A stretch of 64,000 nucleotides of DNA, from positions 496,001 to 560,000 of the forward strand of contig JADJOJ010000001.1 in NCBI GenBank assembly GCA_016713825.1. The letters are read 5' to 3'. Position 1 is the stretch's first letter, and every line of letters begins with the position of its first letter. The notes below the pieces were generated by a model that saw nothing but the letters and a program-made list of their open reading frames with translations, did no database searches and was not told the DNA's origin. Origin of the DNA: Candidatus Leptofilum gracile (GTDB taxonomy: Bacteria > Chloroflexota > Anaerolineae > Promineifilales > Promineifilaceae). Positions 34,438 through 41,527 of this stretch are shown piece after piece. Made by a program: the position numbers and the translations under genes.

Positions 34438-34807
34438 CTAACTGAAACGACGCCCACGCTATCTCATTCTCCCAAATCTTTACCGTGAGCTCGCTCAGCG
34501 TTGCCGCCTGGATGTGTTCGGTAAGCTGGGTGGCCAGGATGCGGGCGAAATGCTCGATGCTGGGGTTGAGTCCGGCAAACTCGGGCAGATCGTTGAGCGT
34601 TTTGTCCTGGTAATGGGCGACCAGCGCTTCCAGATTGGCTACGATGTCCACAATGTCTACCAGGTAGCCATGCTGGTCCAGCGTGGGGCCGCTGAGCTGA
34701 AGCTCCACGACGTAATGGTGCGAATGCCACTCATTCTCCGCCCCCCAATCCCCACCGATGAGGAAATGCTGGGCCACAAAATCACGTTTAACGGCAACGG
34801 TGTACAT
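34418..34807 (-). CDS. 6-pyruvoyl-tetrahydropterin synthase / QueD-family protein, 129 aa
   Basis: Start at 34807 after AAAGGAG: MYTVAVKRDFVAQHFLIGGD. The family's zinc site is three His: His in the FVAQHFL segment and H-S-H in WHSHHYVVELQL. Other marks are GYLVDIVDIVANLEALV (D-F/I-x-x-L region) and the Glu near the end (VKIWENEIAW). The usual CxxxHGH motif reads ENEWHSH here: Glu stands where the catalytic Cys belongs and Ser replaces Gly. So it is probably neither a normal QueD nor a normal PTPS, but may resemble Glu-bearing PTPS variants or have a new substrate. The C-terminus is formed by a palindromic repeat. Confidence 0.85.
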   Translation of the reverse strand: MYTVAVKRDFVAQHFLIGGDWGAENEWHSHHYVVELQLSGPTLDQHGYLVDIVDIVANLEALVAHYQDKTLNDLPEFAGLNPSIEHFARILATQLTEHIQAATLSELTVKIWENEIAWASFQLAVNGNP

Positions 34808-34826
34808 AAATTCTCCTTTGTGAAAA

Positions 34827-34859
34827 AGAAGTTCAACTTCTGGCAGAAGTTGAACTTCT
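34827..34859. repeat. Perfect 15-bp hairpin AGAAGTTCAACTTCT
   Basis: AGAAGTTCAACTTCT (34827-34841) and its reverse complement AGAAGTTGAACTTCT (34845-34859) with a 3-nt loop; each arm is itself nearly palindromic. It lies 20 bp upstream of the PTPS-like start. A twin (AGAAGTTCAACTTTT) sits at 44571-44603. No T-tract. Confidence 0.85.
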
Positions 34860-34999
34860 AAAATGATCAAGTTTGTCATGCTGGTTAAGATGAAGTATGT
34901 CTACGACTTAATAGTTTCATCTCTAGCTACGAGCAAAAACAAATACTCAGCGGGCTTATAGATTAAGCTCGTGTTTATTGGGTTACTTTTTGTCACATT

Positions 35000-35983
35000 T
35001 CAACTTTGTGCTTTTAACTGCTGCGTCAACCAGCGTAATATTAGCCAATGATGCGAATCAGGAAGTGCCCAGGGATGATGTTCACGCACTCGTGCCAGGG
35101 CTGCTTCAGCGCGAAGACCCTCCATGAACATGAGGATAGCGCAGCAAATAGTGACAGACCGATTAAAACCAGCAACGCAATGAACAAGCACCTTTTGCCC
35201 TTTTCTCAAGCGTTCAAGGGCCCATTGTGCCTCCTCAATAATTTCGTTTAAACACATGCCATCATTGCCTTCACCTTTACTTATCCAGCGATCAGCGGAA
35301 TGACTATTTGAGGCTATTGCCCATCGACTGGGTTCTTCGCCCAAATTTAGAACGGCGTTCACGTCAGGGCGATGCTCAGGTTGGGAACTCAATCCACCGA
35401 TAAAGAGGCGTTTGTGGTAAGTGCGTTTACCAAGGCGAATAGTAATAGGATCCCCGCCGTACCGTTCATGTAATTGATTAGGCATTGGTACAAGACCCAA
35501 AGGTAATGAAGGTGCAGGCGACCAATCGCGCCTAAAGGCAACATCTATTGTTTTGCCGGTTCGTACTTCTATCTTGCTTTTTCGAGCAGAAAACAAATAA
35601 CTTCCCGGTTCGTCTCCGCTGTTAAATAGCAAATAAAGCGAGGTTCTGTTATTAGGCGGTCGCCAATGTAATGCACCATGCAGGCTACGACTGGTATGAT
35701 TAGGGGGTAAAGAATCAAGTTCTTCATAAAGGCCTGTACGCTTGATCAATTGAACATCGAGAAAACGCAATCGCTGCGGTTGATAATAGCCCTCTACTTC
35801 CTCAAACACTTTTTCCCCTTCACTAGACAATCGTGACGAAGTGGGTCTCAATTCTTGATAATCCAGAATGAAATCATAACAACCTCTTTTTCTCACTTCA
35901 TTTAAACTTTCTATTCGCCCGCTTGAGAGAGAGACTTCAGAAGGGAATCCAATAATCTTTGCGTGTTTCGTGGGTTTTACCAT
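35000..35983 (-). CDS. Dual-specificity (tyrosine) phosphatase-domain protein, 327 aa
   Basis: The C-terminal third is a DSP domain: catalytic P-loop VHCVAGFNRSVT (H-C-x5-R-S) near residue 275, preceded by LNEIIEEAQWALERLRKG and followed by AALARVREHHPWALP. The general-acid Asp is probably in SHSADRWI. The first about 190 residues (RKRGCYDFILDYQELRPTSS, LHWRPPNNRTSLYLLFNSG) are not recognised. DSPs are rare in bacteria of this kind. The gene is AT-richer than its neighbours and has no ACGGCCGT copy, which suggests transfer. It interrupts the otherwise pathway-like run and may be unrelated to it. Confidence 0.82.
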   Translation of the reverse strand: MVKPTKHAKIIGFPSEVSLSSGRIESLNEVRKRGCYDFILDYQELRPTSSRLSSEGEKVFEEVEGYYQPQRLRFLDVQLIKRTGLYEELDSLPPNHTSRSLHGALHWRPPNNRTSLYLLFNSGDEPGSYLFSARKSKIEVRTGKTIDVAFRRDWSPAPSLPLGLVPMPNQLHERYGGDPITIRLGKRTYHKRLFIGGLSSQPEHRPDVNAVLNLGEEPSRWAIASNSHSADRWISKGEGNDGMCLNEIIEEAQWALERLRKGQKVLVHCVAGFNRSVTICCAILMFMEGLRAEAALARVREHHPWALPDSHHWLILRWLTQQLKAQS

Positions 35984-36135
35984 GTTTTTATCGTATGCAT
36001 CGTTCTATATCAGCTGCCTAACGGCCGTTTTGTCAGGCAAGTAAGGCGGCTGATTATTGGGTGCTCAACATTTCAACCCCAATTTACCGCAACATTGTAT
36101 CGCAACGCTTGAAGCATATCTCTTTTGCACTCTAT

Positions 36136-37197
36136 TTAAAATAACAGTTGCTTATCATATTGGCGGAGCTGTTCATCATATAAAAAAACAACCTGCACGG
36201 CCGTTTCCGGCCTCATATCAATCAATTCATAAGCGTTAGCCGCCTGCGCCAGCGGGAAGCGGTGGGTGATGAGCGGCTGGGGCTGCACTTTGGCTAGCAT
36301 TTGCCAGGCAACGTCCATGCGTCGTTTTTTGCTCCAGCGCCCTTGCCAGCGGGGGGCCAGGTGGCTCACCTGGCTGCTGATGAGCTGAAGCTGGCTGCGG
36401 TGGAAGTGGCCGCCCAGGTCCAGATTGGCCCGCTTACGGCCGTACCAGGAACCGATGAGGAGTCGGCCGTTAAACCCCATCGCCCCAATCGCCCCATCCA
36501 ACGCCGCCGGATTGCCAGACAGCTCAAAGGCCAAATCGAGGCCGGGATGGTGGTTGGCGTGGGGCAGATTGGCTTGCAATTGCGCAGCTAAATCGGGGGC
36601 GGCTGGGTCCAGGCTGGCGGTTGCTCCCAATTTTTGTGACCAGTCGCGGCGCAGCGGGTAGCCGTCTAGCGTCAGCAGGCAGGCGAGCGGCAGCTGGGTC
36701 AGCAGGCTGGTGGTGAGCAGCCCGACGACTCCCTGGCCAAAGACGGCCACCTGCTCCCCAATCCCTGGCTGCGCGTCCATGACGAAGGAGACTGCCGTTT
36801 CCATGTTGGGCAGGAAGACGGCCGTTTCCGGCCGCATTCCATCCGGCACAGGCATCACCTCGTCCGGCTGGGCGATGAAATGGGATTGGTGCGGCTGGAA
36901 GGCAAACACCAGCCGGTCGCGCCACGCGTTGTCTACCAGTTTGCCCACCTCAACCACCTGCCCTACGGCCGCGTAACCGTACTTTTGCGGATAGCCGCCT
37001 TCGCCCAGTGCGGCAATCGTGGCATCGGCCATCAGCTCGGCGGGCATCTGGCCGCGATAGAGCAGCATCTCTGTGCCGGGGCTGATGGCGGAGACGACGG
37101 TTTGCACCAGCAGGCCATCATCCGGCAGCGGCGGCAGCGGCTCCGGGCGCAGCTCTAGCTGGTACGGCGCGGTAAAAAAGAGGGCTTGTCTTTGCAT
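36136..37197 (-). CDS. MDR-family zinc-type alcohol dehydrogenase-like oxidoreductase, 353 aa
   Basis: Medium-chain dehydrogenase fold: GroES-like N-domain (DDGLLVQTVVSAISPGTEML, YPQKYGYAAVGQVVEVG) and a Rossmann domain with VAVFGQGVVGLLTTSLL, then DLAFELSGNPAALDGAIGAM and FNGRLLIGSWYGRK. The catalytic-zinc Cys at the usual N-terminal position is replaced by Ser (VSAISPGTE), and the four-Cys structural zinc loop is absent, as in BchC/threonine-dehydrogenase-like relatives. Probably reduces or oxidises a sugar or side-chain alcohol in the cluster's product (inference). Start at 37197 (MQRQALFF); an ATG ten codons upstream is less likely. Confidence 0.85.
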   Translation of the reverse strand: MQRQALFFTAPYQLELRPEPLPPLPDDGLLVQTVVSAISPGTEMLLYRGQMPAELMADATIAALGEGGYPQKYGYAAVGQVVEVGKLVDNAWRDRLVFAFQPHQSHFIAQPDEVMPVPDGMRPETAVFLPNMETAVSFVMDAQPGIGEQVAVFGQGVVGLLTTSLLTQLPLACLLTLDGYPLRRDWSQKLGATASLDPAAPDLAAQLQANLPHANHHPGLDLAFELSGNPAALDGAIGAMGFNGRLLIGSWYGRKRANLDLGGHFHRSQLQLISSQVSHLAPRWQGRWSKKRRMDVAWQMLAKVQPQPLITHRFPLAQAANAYELIDMRPETAVQVVFLYDEQLRQYDKQLLF

Positions 37198-37229
37198 GCG
37201 CTTCAGTAAATGGAAAAAAGTTTTCAAAA

Positions 37230-37400
37230 TTCTTTATCAGCAGATTTAGCAAATTTAGCAGATAAAATCTATGTAATCTGCGAAATCTGTTGATACATTT
37301 TTCTAGCCACTTATCGTTTATTGCCTGAAATTTTGACGCAAAGGCGCAAAGAGGCAAAGAAAAACTTTGCGCCTTCTGCATCTTTGCGTCCTTTGCGTTA
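37230..37400. repeat. Two adjoining palindromes (AGCAGATTT and GACGCAAAGGCGCAAAG types)
   Basis: 37230-37300: AGCAGATTTAGCAAATTTAG pairs with AATCTGCGAAATCTGTTGAT. 37334-37400: GACGCAAAGGCGCAAAGAGG pairs with CTTTGCGTCCTTTGCGTTAA. The second ends 10 bp from the paaI-like gene's stop. Both unit types recur in the window. Confidence 0.75.
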
Positions 37401-37410
37401 AAAAACCGCC

Positions 37411-37844
37411 TCAGCGGCGAATCATGGTGGCAGTCATGATGGCGCACAGCTTGCGCGCTGCCGCTTTCGTCTTCGCCGAACAGCTCGCCCTGGCAGACGG
37501 TGAGCGTGCGGCCGGGGCGCACCACCCACCCGTGGGCGATCATCTTCACGCCCAGCGCCGGGGCCAGCAAATTCATCTTGAACTCCACGGTGACCACTTC
37601 GCTGCCGGGGGGCAGCAGGGAGAGCGTGGCGTAGCCGCAGGCGGAATCGACCACGGCCGTTGTCGCCCCGGCGTGTACAAAGCCATGCTGCTGAAGCAGG
37701 TCGGGGGTGACGGGCATCTCGATGGTGACATTTCCGGGGAAACGGCCGTTAACCGCGCCCCAAAAAATCCATGAACGTCTGTTTGGCAAAGCTGGCCCGA
37801 ACGGCCGTTTCGTACGCTAGATTTGGCACCTCAAACTGAGTCAT
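37411..37844 (-). CDS. PaaI-family hotdog thioesterase, with two apparent frameshifts
   Basis: Pieced from three frames. ATG 37844 gives MTQFEVPNLAYETAVRASFA and KQTFMDFLG; after a shift in the GGGGCGCGG near 37757 the sense continues AVNGRFPGNVTIEMPVTPDL, LQQHGFVHAGATTAVVDSAC (the hotdog active-site helix with H-G-x-x-H-A-G), GSEVVTVEFKMNLLAPALG and VCQGELFGEDESGS; a second shift near 37455 restores the end LCAIMTATMIRR and a stop at 37411. The reconstructed 145 aa fits PaaI thioesterases. Both shifts have the same sign (one extra or two missing bases). It hydrolyses acyl-CoA thioesters. It follows the cyclohydrolase fusion gene by 95 bp. Confidence 0.78.
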
Positions 37845-37860
37845 CTACACACCCTTGATT

Positions 37861-37936
37861 TTTAAAAATCCACAGATTGCGCAGATTACGCAGATTTTCA
37901 CCTTTAATCTGTGCAATCTGCGTAATCTGTGACTAA
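37861..37936. repeat. Palindrome of CACAGATT/AATCTGTG units
   Basis: AAATCCACAGATTGCGCAGA with CTGTGCAATCTGCGTAATCT, 3 bp from the stop codon of the cyclohydrolase/reductase fusion gene (37940). Nearly the same outer sequence as the repeat at 14508-14652. Confidence 0.8.
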
Positions 37937-37939
37937 AAA

Positions 37940-39241
37940 TTAGTTTTCGTCGGGCCAGCGCACGTCGCCGGAGAGGATCATATCTTTGCCCAGCCATTGC
38001 GTGTGCGGATTTTGCAGCTGGGGCATGCCGTAGCCGTTCAGGTTGCCCACGGCATTGAGGCCGCCCACCAACAGCGGGGCGACGGTGATCACCAGACGAT
38101 CCACCAGCTGCGCCGCCAGAAAGCTGGTGATGATACCGGCTCCCCCCTCCACCATCAAGCGGCGGATGTTGTGTTTGTGCAGGCAGGCCAGCAGTGCAGG
38201 CAGGCTTACCTGCCCGTTGGCGGTGGCAGGCAGGCGCACGACGGTGGCCCCGGCAGCCAGCAAGGCTTGCTCTTTGGCGGGATCGGCCGTTTCTGTCGTC
38301 GCAATAATCGGTTGGCGGGGATGCTGGGTAAGCAGTTTGGCCGTCAGCGGCGGCCGCAACTGGCTGTCCAGGATGATTGGCCGCGGGTCGGGGCCAGCGA
38401 CGAGGCGCACCGTCAGGCGGGGGTCATCGGCCAGCACCGTGCCGATGCCAACTAAAATGGCATCATGATTGGTGCGCAGCTGGTGGGTGAGGGTCATCGA
38501 TTCCTGCCCGCTGAGCGCCAGCGGCTGGCCGCGCTGCCGGGTGATGGAGCCATCGACGCTTTGGGCGTAGCTGAGGGTGACAAAGGGACGGCCGTTTGGC
38601 ACTGCTTCAGGCTGGGGCGATGGGTTGGGAGCGGAACGGCCGTTCAAATTCAGCAAATGGCGCATCCGTTCCACCTTGGTGGCCAGGTACGCTGCGTTTT
38701 CCACATTCAGCGCCGCGGGCATTGGCACCCGCTCCGCCACAGGAATACCTAACGCTTCCAAACTCTCAATTTTGCTGGGATTATTGGTGAGCAGCCGTAC
38801 GGCCGTAATGCCCAAATCGGCCAAAATGCGGGCGGCGACGGTGTAATCGCGGGCATCCGCCTGGTGGCCCAGCATCAAATTGGCTTCCACTGTGTCGTAC
38901 CCTTCGTCCTGCAAATTGTAGGCACGCAGCTTGTCGAGCAGGCCAATCCCCCGCCCCTCCTGCCGCAAATAAACAACAACACCCGCGCCCGCCTCGGCAA
39001 TCTGGCGCATCGCCTGGTTCAGCTGGGGGCCACAGTCGCAGCGCAGCGAACCGAGCACATCGCCGGTAAAACATTCCGAGTGAATGCGCACCAGCGTCGG
39101 CTGGCTGGCGGCAATCTCCCCAAAAACGAGCGCCAGGTGCTCTTTTTTATCGTGGTTGTTTTGGTAGTAGCAAAGTTGAAATTCGCCCACTTCGGTGGGG
39201 ATACGAGCGCACGCCTGGCGCTCGACGACAAGGTCACTCAT
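37940..39241 (-). CDS. GTP cyclohydrolase II - RibD-type reductase fusion, 433 aa
   Basis: N-half (about 1-200) is GTP cyclohydrolase II: zinc ligands in ECFTGDVLGSLRCDCG (C-x10-C-x-C), catalytic RQEGRGIGL, and LTNNPSKIESLEALGI. C-half (about 215-433) is the RibD C-terminal reductase: PFVTLSYAQSVDGSI, NHDAILVGIGTVLADDPRLT, RPIILDS and LMVEGGAGIITSFL. There is no RibB (DHBP synthase) and no deaminase domain. The enzyme could turn GTP into the diaminopyrimidine and reduce its ribosyl chain directly, the order used by fungi and archaea. No other riboflavin gene is linked and no FMN riboswitch is seen upstream, so it may serve the adjacent PTPS/MDR/glycosyltransferase genes or F420 synthesis instead of flavin. 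Confidence 0.92.
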   Translation of the reverse strand: MSDLVVERQACARIPTEVGEFQLCYYQNNHDKKEHLALVFGEIAASQPTLVRIHSECFTGDVLGSLRCDCGPQLNQAMRQIAEAGAGVVVYLRQEGRGIGLLDKLRAYNLQDEGYDTVEANLMLGHQADARDYTVAARILADLGITAVRLLTNNPSKIESLEALGIPVAERVPMPAALNVENAAYLATKVERMRHLLNLNGRSAPNPSPQPEAVPNGRPFVTLSYAQSVDGSITRQRGQPLALSGQESMTLTHQLRTNHDAILVGIGTVLADDPRLTVRLVAGPDPRPIILDSQLRPPLTAKLLTQHPRQPIIATTETADPAKEQALLAAGATVVRLPATANGQVSLPALLACLHKHNIRRLMVEGGAGIITSFLAAQLVDRLVITVAPLLVGGLNAVGNLNGYGMPQLQNPHTQWLGKDMILSGDVRWPDEN

Positions 39242-39389
39242 GGATTACACGCTCCGACACAGCTTATTCTTGGTAAAACCAAGGTTCTAGTTGATTATAC
39301 GCAACTCTGCCCGGAATGGATCGATAGGGATGAAAGCCAAACATAGCCTGGGGATTTTGTAGTTTAAGTAAATAATCGCGTAACGCTGT

Positions 39390-39438
39390 GGCCGGTCTCC
39401 TGACCACGCCACCAGCCTGCACGGTCAGGAGACCGGCC
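39390..39438. repeat. Perfect 16-bp inverted repeat GGCCGGTCTCCTGACC
   Basis: GGCCGGTCTCCTGACC (39390-39405) and GGTCAGGAGACCGGCC (39423-39438), 17-nt loop, no T-tract. It lies between the divergent ends of the fusion gene (start 39241) and the GNAT gene (stop 39504). No gene fits in 39242-39503. Confidence 0.8.
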
Positions 39439-39503
39439 GGAGCACATTACCTGATTTATTTTTTTATTCACAATATCCCCAGGGCGAGGGATTTATCCCC
39501 CGG

Positions 39504-40625
39504 TCAAAAGGTGCGTTCGTAAAGCTGGTAGGTTTGTTGGGGGAGAGCGTGGTGATTTTGCAGGAAGGATACGGCCGTACTCTCTTTTCCCGCCCACACC
39601 GGGCCAATCGTCATGGTTTGCCAACCCGCTGCCTGAGCGGATAGGAGCGTTTGCCGCCACAGCTGCCGCCCAACCCCCTGGCCGCGCCAATGGGGCAAAA
39701 CGCCGCCCAGCAAAACCCGGCCCGCGCGAACGGGTTGATGGCGAACGGCCGTTAACCCCAGCCACCACAGCCCACGTCCACCCCGCCAGCGCCGCAGCCG
39801 CGCCGCCAAATCGGGCAGCAGCAGCACCAGGCCCACTGGCTGCCTCTCCACCCAGGCCACCCAGCCGTGCAGCGCTGGCCCCAGCCAACGCTGCCAAAAA
39901 TCTGCCTCCAGCGCATCTGGCGGGGCAAACCCGGCCGGATTTTGGCCCAGCGCGGCCAGCAGCGGCAGCAGTTCGTGGCTCAGTTGGGCCGGGTGCAGCG
40001 GGCGCAGTTCGGCTGGCCCCACAAGGGCGATCTGGGCTGTGGCTGGCACGTCAACATGAAAAAGGGCGCTCTGGGCGATGGGGGTCATGCGGCGGGCCAG
40101 CAGCTCTGGCAGGTAAGGCGGGTTGTACGGGGTGAGGTGGGGCGGCGGCAGCTGCCAATGGCTGGCCAGCGCCCCGCTGCCCAGGTGGGGCGAAAATGCC
40201 GTCGGCCCCACAAAGCGGCGGATGCCCTGGTTGCTCAATTCTTCCACAATTTTGTCCTGAAAGGCGAGCAGGGCGCTTTTGCTGTTGGCGCAGTGCAGGT
40301 GGGCCAGGTAGGCGGTGCGGTCGTGGCGGCGCGGGTCTTGCAGCAGGGCGGCGGTGACCAGGGGGGCCTCGATGCTGGCCAGGTTGGGGGTGGCGGGCAA
40401 CGGCCGTTCCTGCATCCGGCGTAAGCCATCAAAATAAAGCAGGGTGGGGGTCATTCGGGCCAGGTGTGGATTGCGGGCGGGGTTGAGGGCGGCCTGAATG
40501 CGGCTGGCTTCCAGCGGTGTCCAGCGGCGATCATCGGCGTAGATCTGCTGGCTGTAGCTGAGAAAGGTGCGGCGGTCCCAATGGGAAACGGCCGTATGCA
40601 GTTGAAAGTTAAAGTAATCGCTCAT
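39504..40625 (-). CDS. GNAT-family N-acetyltransferase-like protein, 373 aa
   Basis: C-terminal GNAT core: motif A VLLGGVLPHWRGQGVGRQLW (R/Q-x-x-G-x-G) with the helix RQTLLSAQAAGWQTMTIGPV, then AGKESTAVSFLQNHHALPQQ. The N-terminal about 190 residues (TFLSYSQQIYADDRRWTPLE, RDMT-like segments, SNQGIRRFVGPTAFSPHLGS) look like a second, divergent GNAT domain, a layout known from peptidoglycan-modifying and YbfG/YghO-like proteins. Substrate unknown. It ends within 25 bp of a gap before nth; the two may be co-transcribed. Confidence 0.75.
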   Translation of the reverse strand: MSDYFNFQLHTAVSHWDRRTFLSYSQQIYADDRRWTPLEASRIQAALNPARNPHLARMTPTLLYFDGLRRMQERPLPATPNLASIEAPLVTAALLQDPRRHDRTAYLAHLHCANSKSALLAFQDKIVEELSNQGIRRFVGPTAFSPHLGSGALASHWQLPPPHLTPYNPPYLPELLARRMTPIAQSALFHVDVPATAQIALVGPAELRPLHPAQLSHELLPLLAALGQNPAGFAPPDALEADFWQRWLGPALHGWVAWVERQPVGLVLLLPDLAARLRRWRGGRGLWWLGLTAVRHQPVRAGRVLLGGVLPHWRGQGVGRQLWRQTLLSAQAAGWQTMTIGPVWAGKESTAVSFLQNHHALPQQTYQLYERTF

Positions 40626-40679
40626 AGTTTGAGGCGTAACGCGCGGCGGAACCCAGGCAAAACGCTGAAAGCCCCAAAA

Positions 40680-41297
40680 TTACAGTTCCGCCGACGGGCA
40701 GATGTCGTTAAGGGTGCAGTTGGGGCAGTCGGGGCGGCGGGCGATGCAGATGCGACGGCCGTGGAAGATGAGCAGGTGCGAGATGTCGATCCAATGCTCG
40801 TGGGGAATCATTGCCATCAGCTCTCGCTCTACCTTCACCGGGTCCTTGTTGTCGCTGGTGAGGCCCAGCTTGTGGGCAATGCGCTTAACGTGGGTATCGA
40901 CGGTGATGCCTTCGGCCTTGCCGAAAATTTCGCCCAGCACCACATTGGCCGTTTTGCGGGCGACCCCTTTAAGCTGGGTCAGGTCGTCCATCTCCTCGGG
41001 CACGTCGCCCCCGTGGTTTTGGATGAGGGAAACGGCCGTTGACTGAATAAACTCTGCCTTTTGCCGAAAAAAGCCCGTAGGCCGAATCGTCTCTTCCAGT
41101 TCGGCGCGGTCAGCGGCGGCCAGGGCGGTGACGTCTGGATATTTGGCGAACAGGTCGGGCGTCACCTGGTTCACCCGCACGTCGGTACATTGCGCGGAGA
41201 GAATGGTAGCCACCAGCAGTTGCAGCGGCGACTCATAATTTAGTTCGCAGTGGGCGTCTGGGTGCGCGGCCCGCAGCCGCTGCAAGACGGTTTGCAC
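40680..41297 (-). CDS. nth: Endonuclease III
   Basis: 205 aa from GTG 41297. Helix-hairpin-helix LKGVARKTANVVLG with catalytic Lys (KTAN), catalytic Asp in ITVDTHVKRIAHKLGL, and the 4Fe-4S motif C-x6-C-x2-C-x5-C (CIARRPDCPNCTLNDIC). It removes oxidised pyrimidines in base-excision repair. The N-terminus LPKPSPEYVQTVLQRLRA upstream of the GTG is homologous-looking and open. ATG 41326 with AGGA before it is one base out of frame, so a single missing T in GCTTACC would give a start MALPKPSPEYV. Either that frameshift or the GTG start is correct. Confidence 0.95.
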   Translation of the reverse strand: MQTVLQRLRAAHPDAHCELNYESPLQLLVATILSAQCTDVRVNQVTPDLFAKYPDVTALAAADRAELEETIRPTGFFRQKAEFIQSTAVSLIQNHGGDVPEEMDDLTQLKGVARKTANVVLGEIFGKAEGITVDTHVKRIAHKLGLTSDNKDPVKVERELMAMIPHEHWIDISHLLIFHGRRICIARRPDCPNCTLNDICPSAEL

Positions 41298-41527
41298 ATA
41301 TTCTGGGGACGGTTTTGGTAAGCCATAAGCAATCCTGTGTGCTGCTGGTCAATCTGCCAAAGGTTAACCCTTTATCACTGTGTAACTCTAGCGTTATCAG
41401 AATTGGTGTGCAAGTGTATAATGGGCGGAAAAATTTTGTTTTTAGGTGTTTCGGTTTTCAGGTAGTTAGGCTCTCATCTTCTCACTTGAACAGATAGAGA
41501 TTTAAACACCCTAGAAGGAGTGACTGC

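Noticed and set aside
39242..39503. FMN riboswitch upstream of the GTP cyclohydrolase fusion gene
   Set aside because: I looked for the conserved AGGGGCGGGG-type and GGCGGTAAA-type segments and saw none; only a simple inverted repeat is present.
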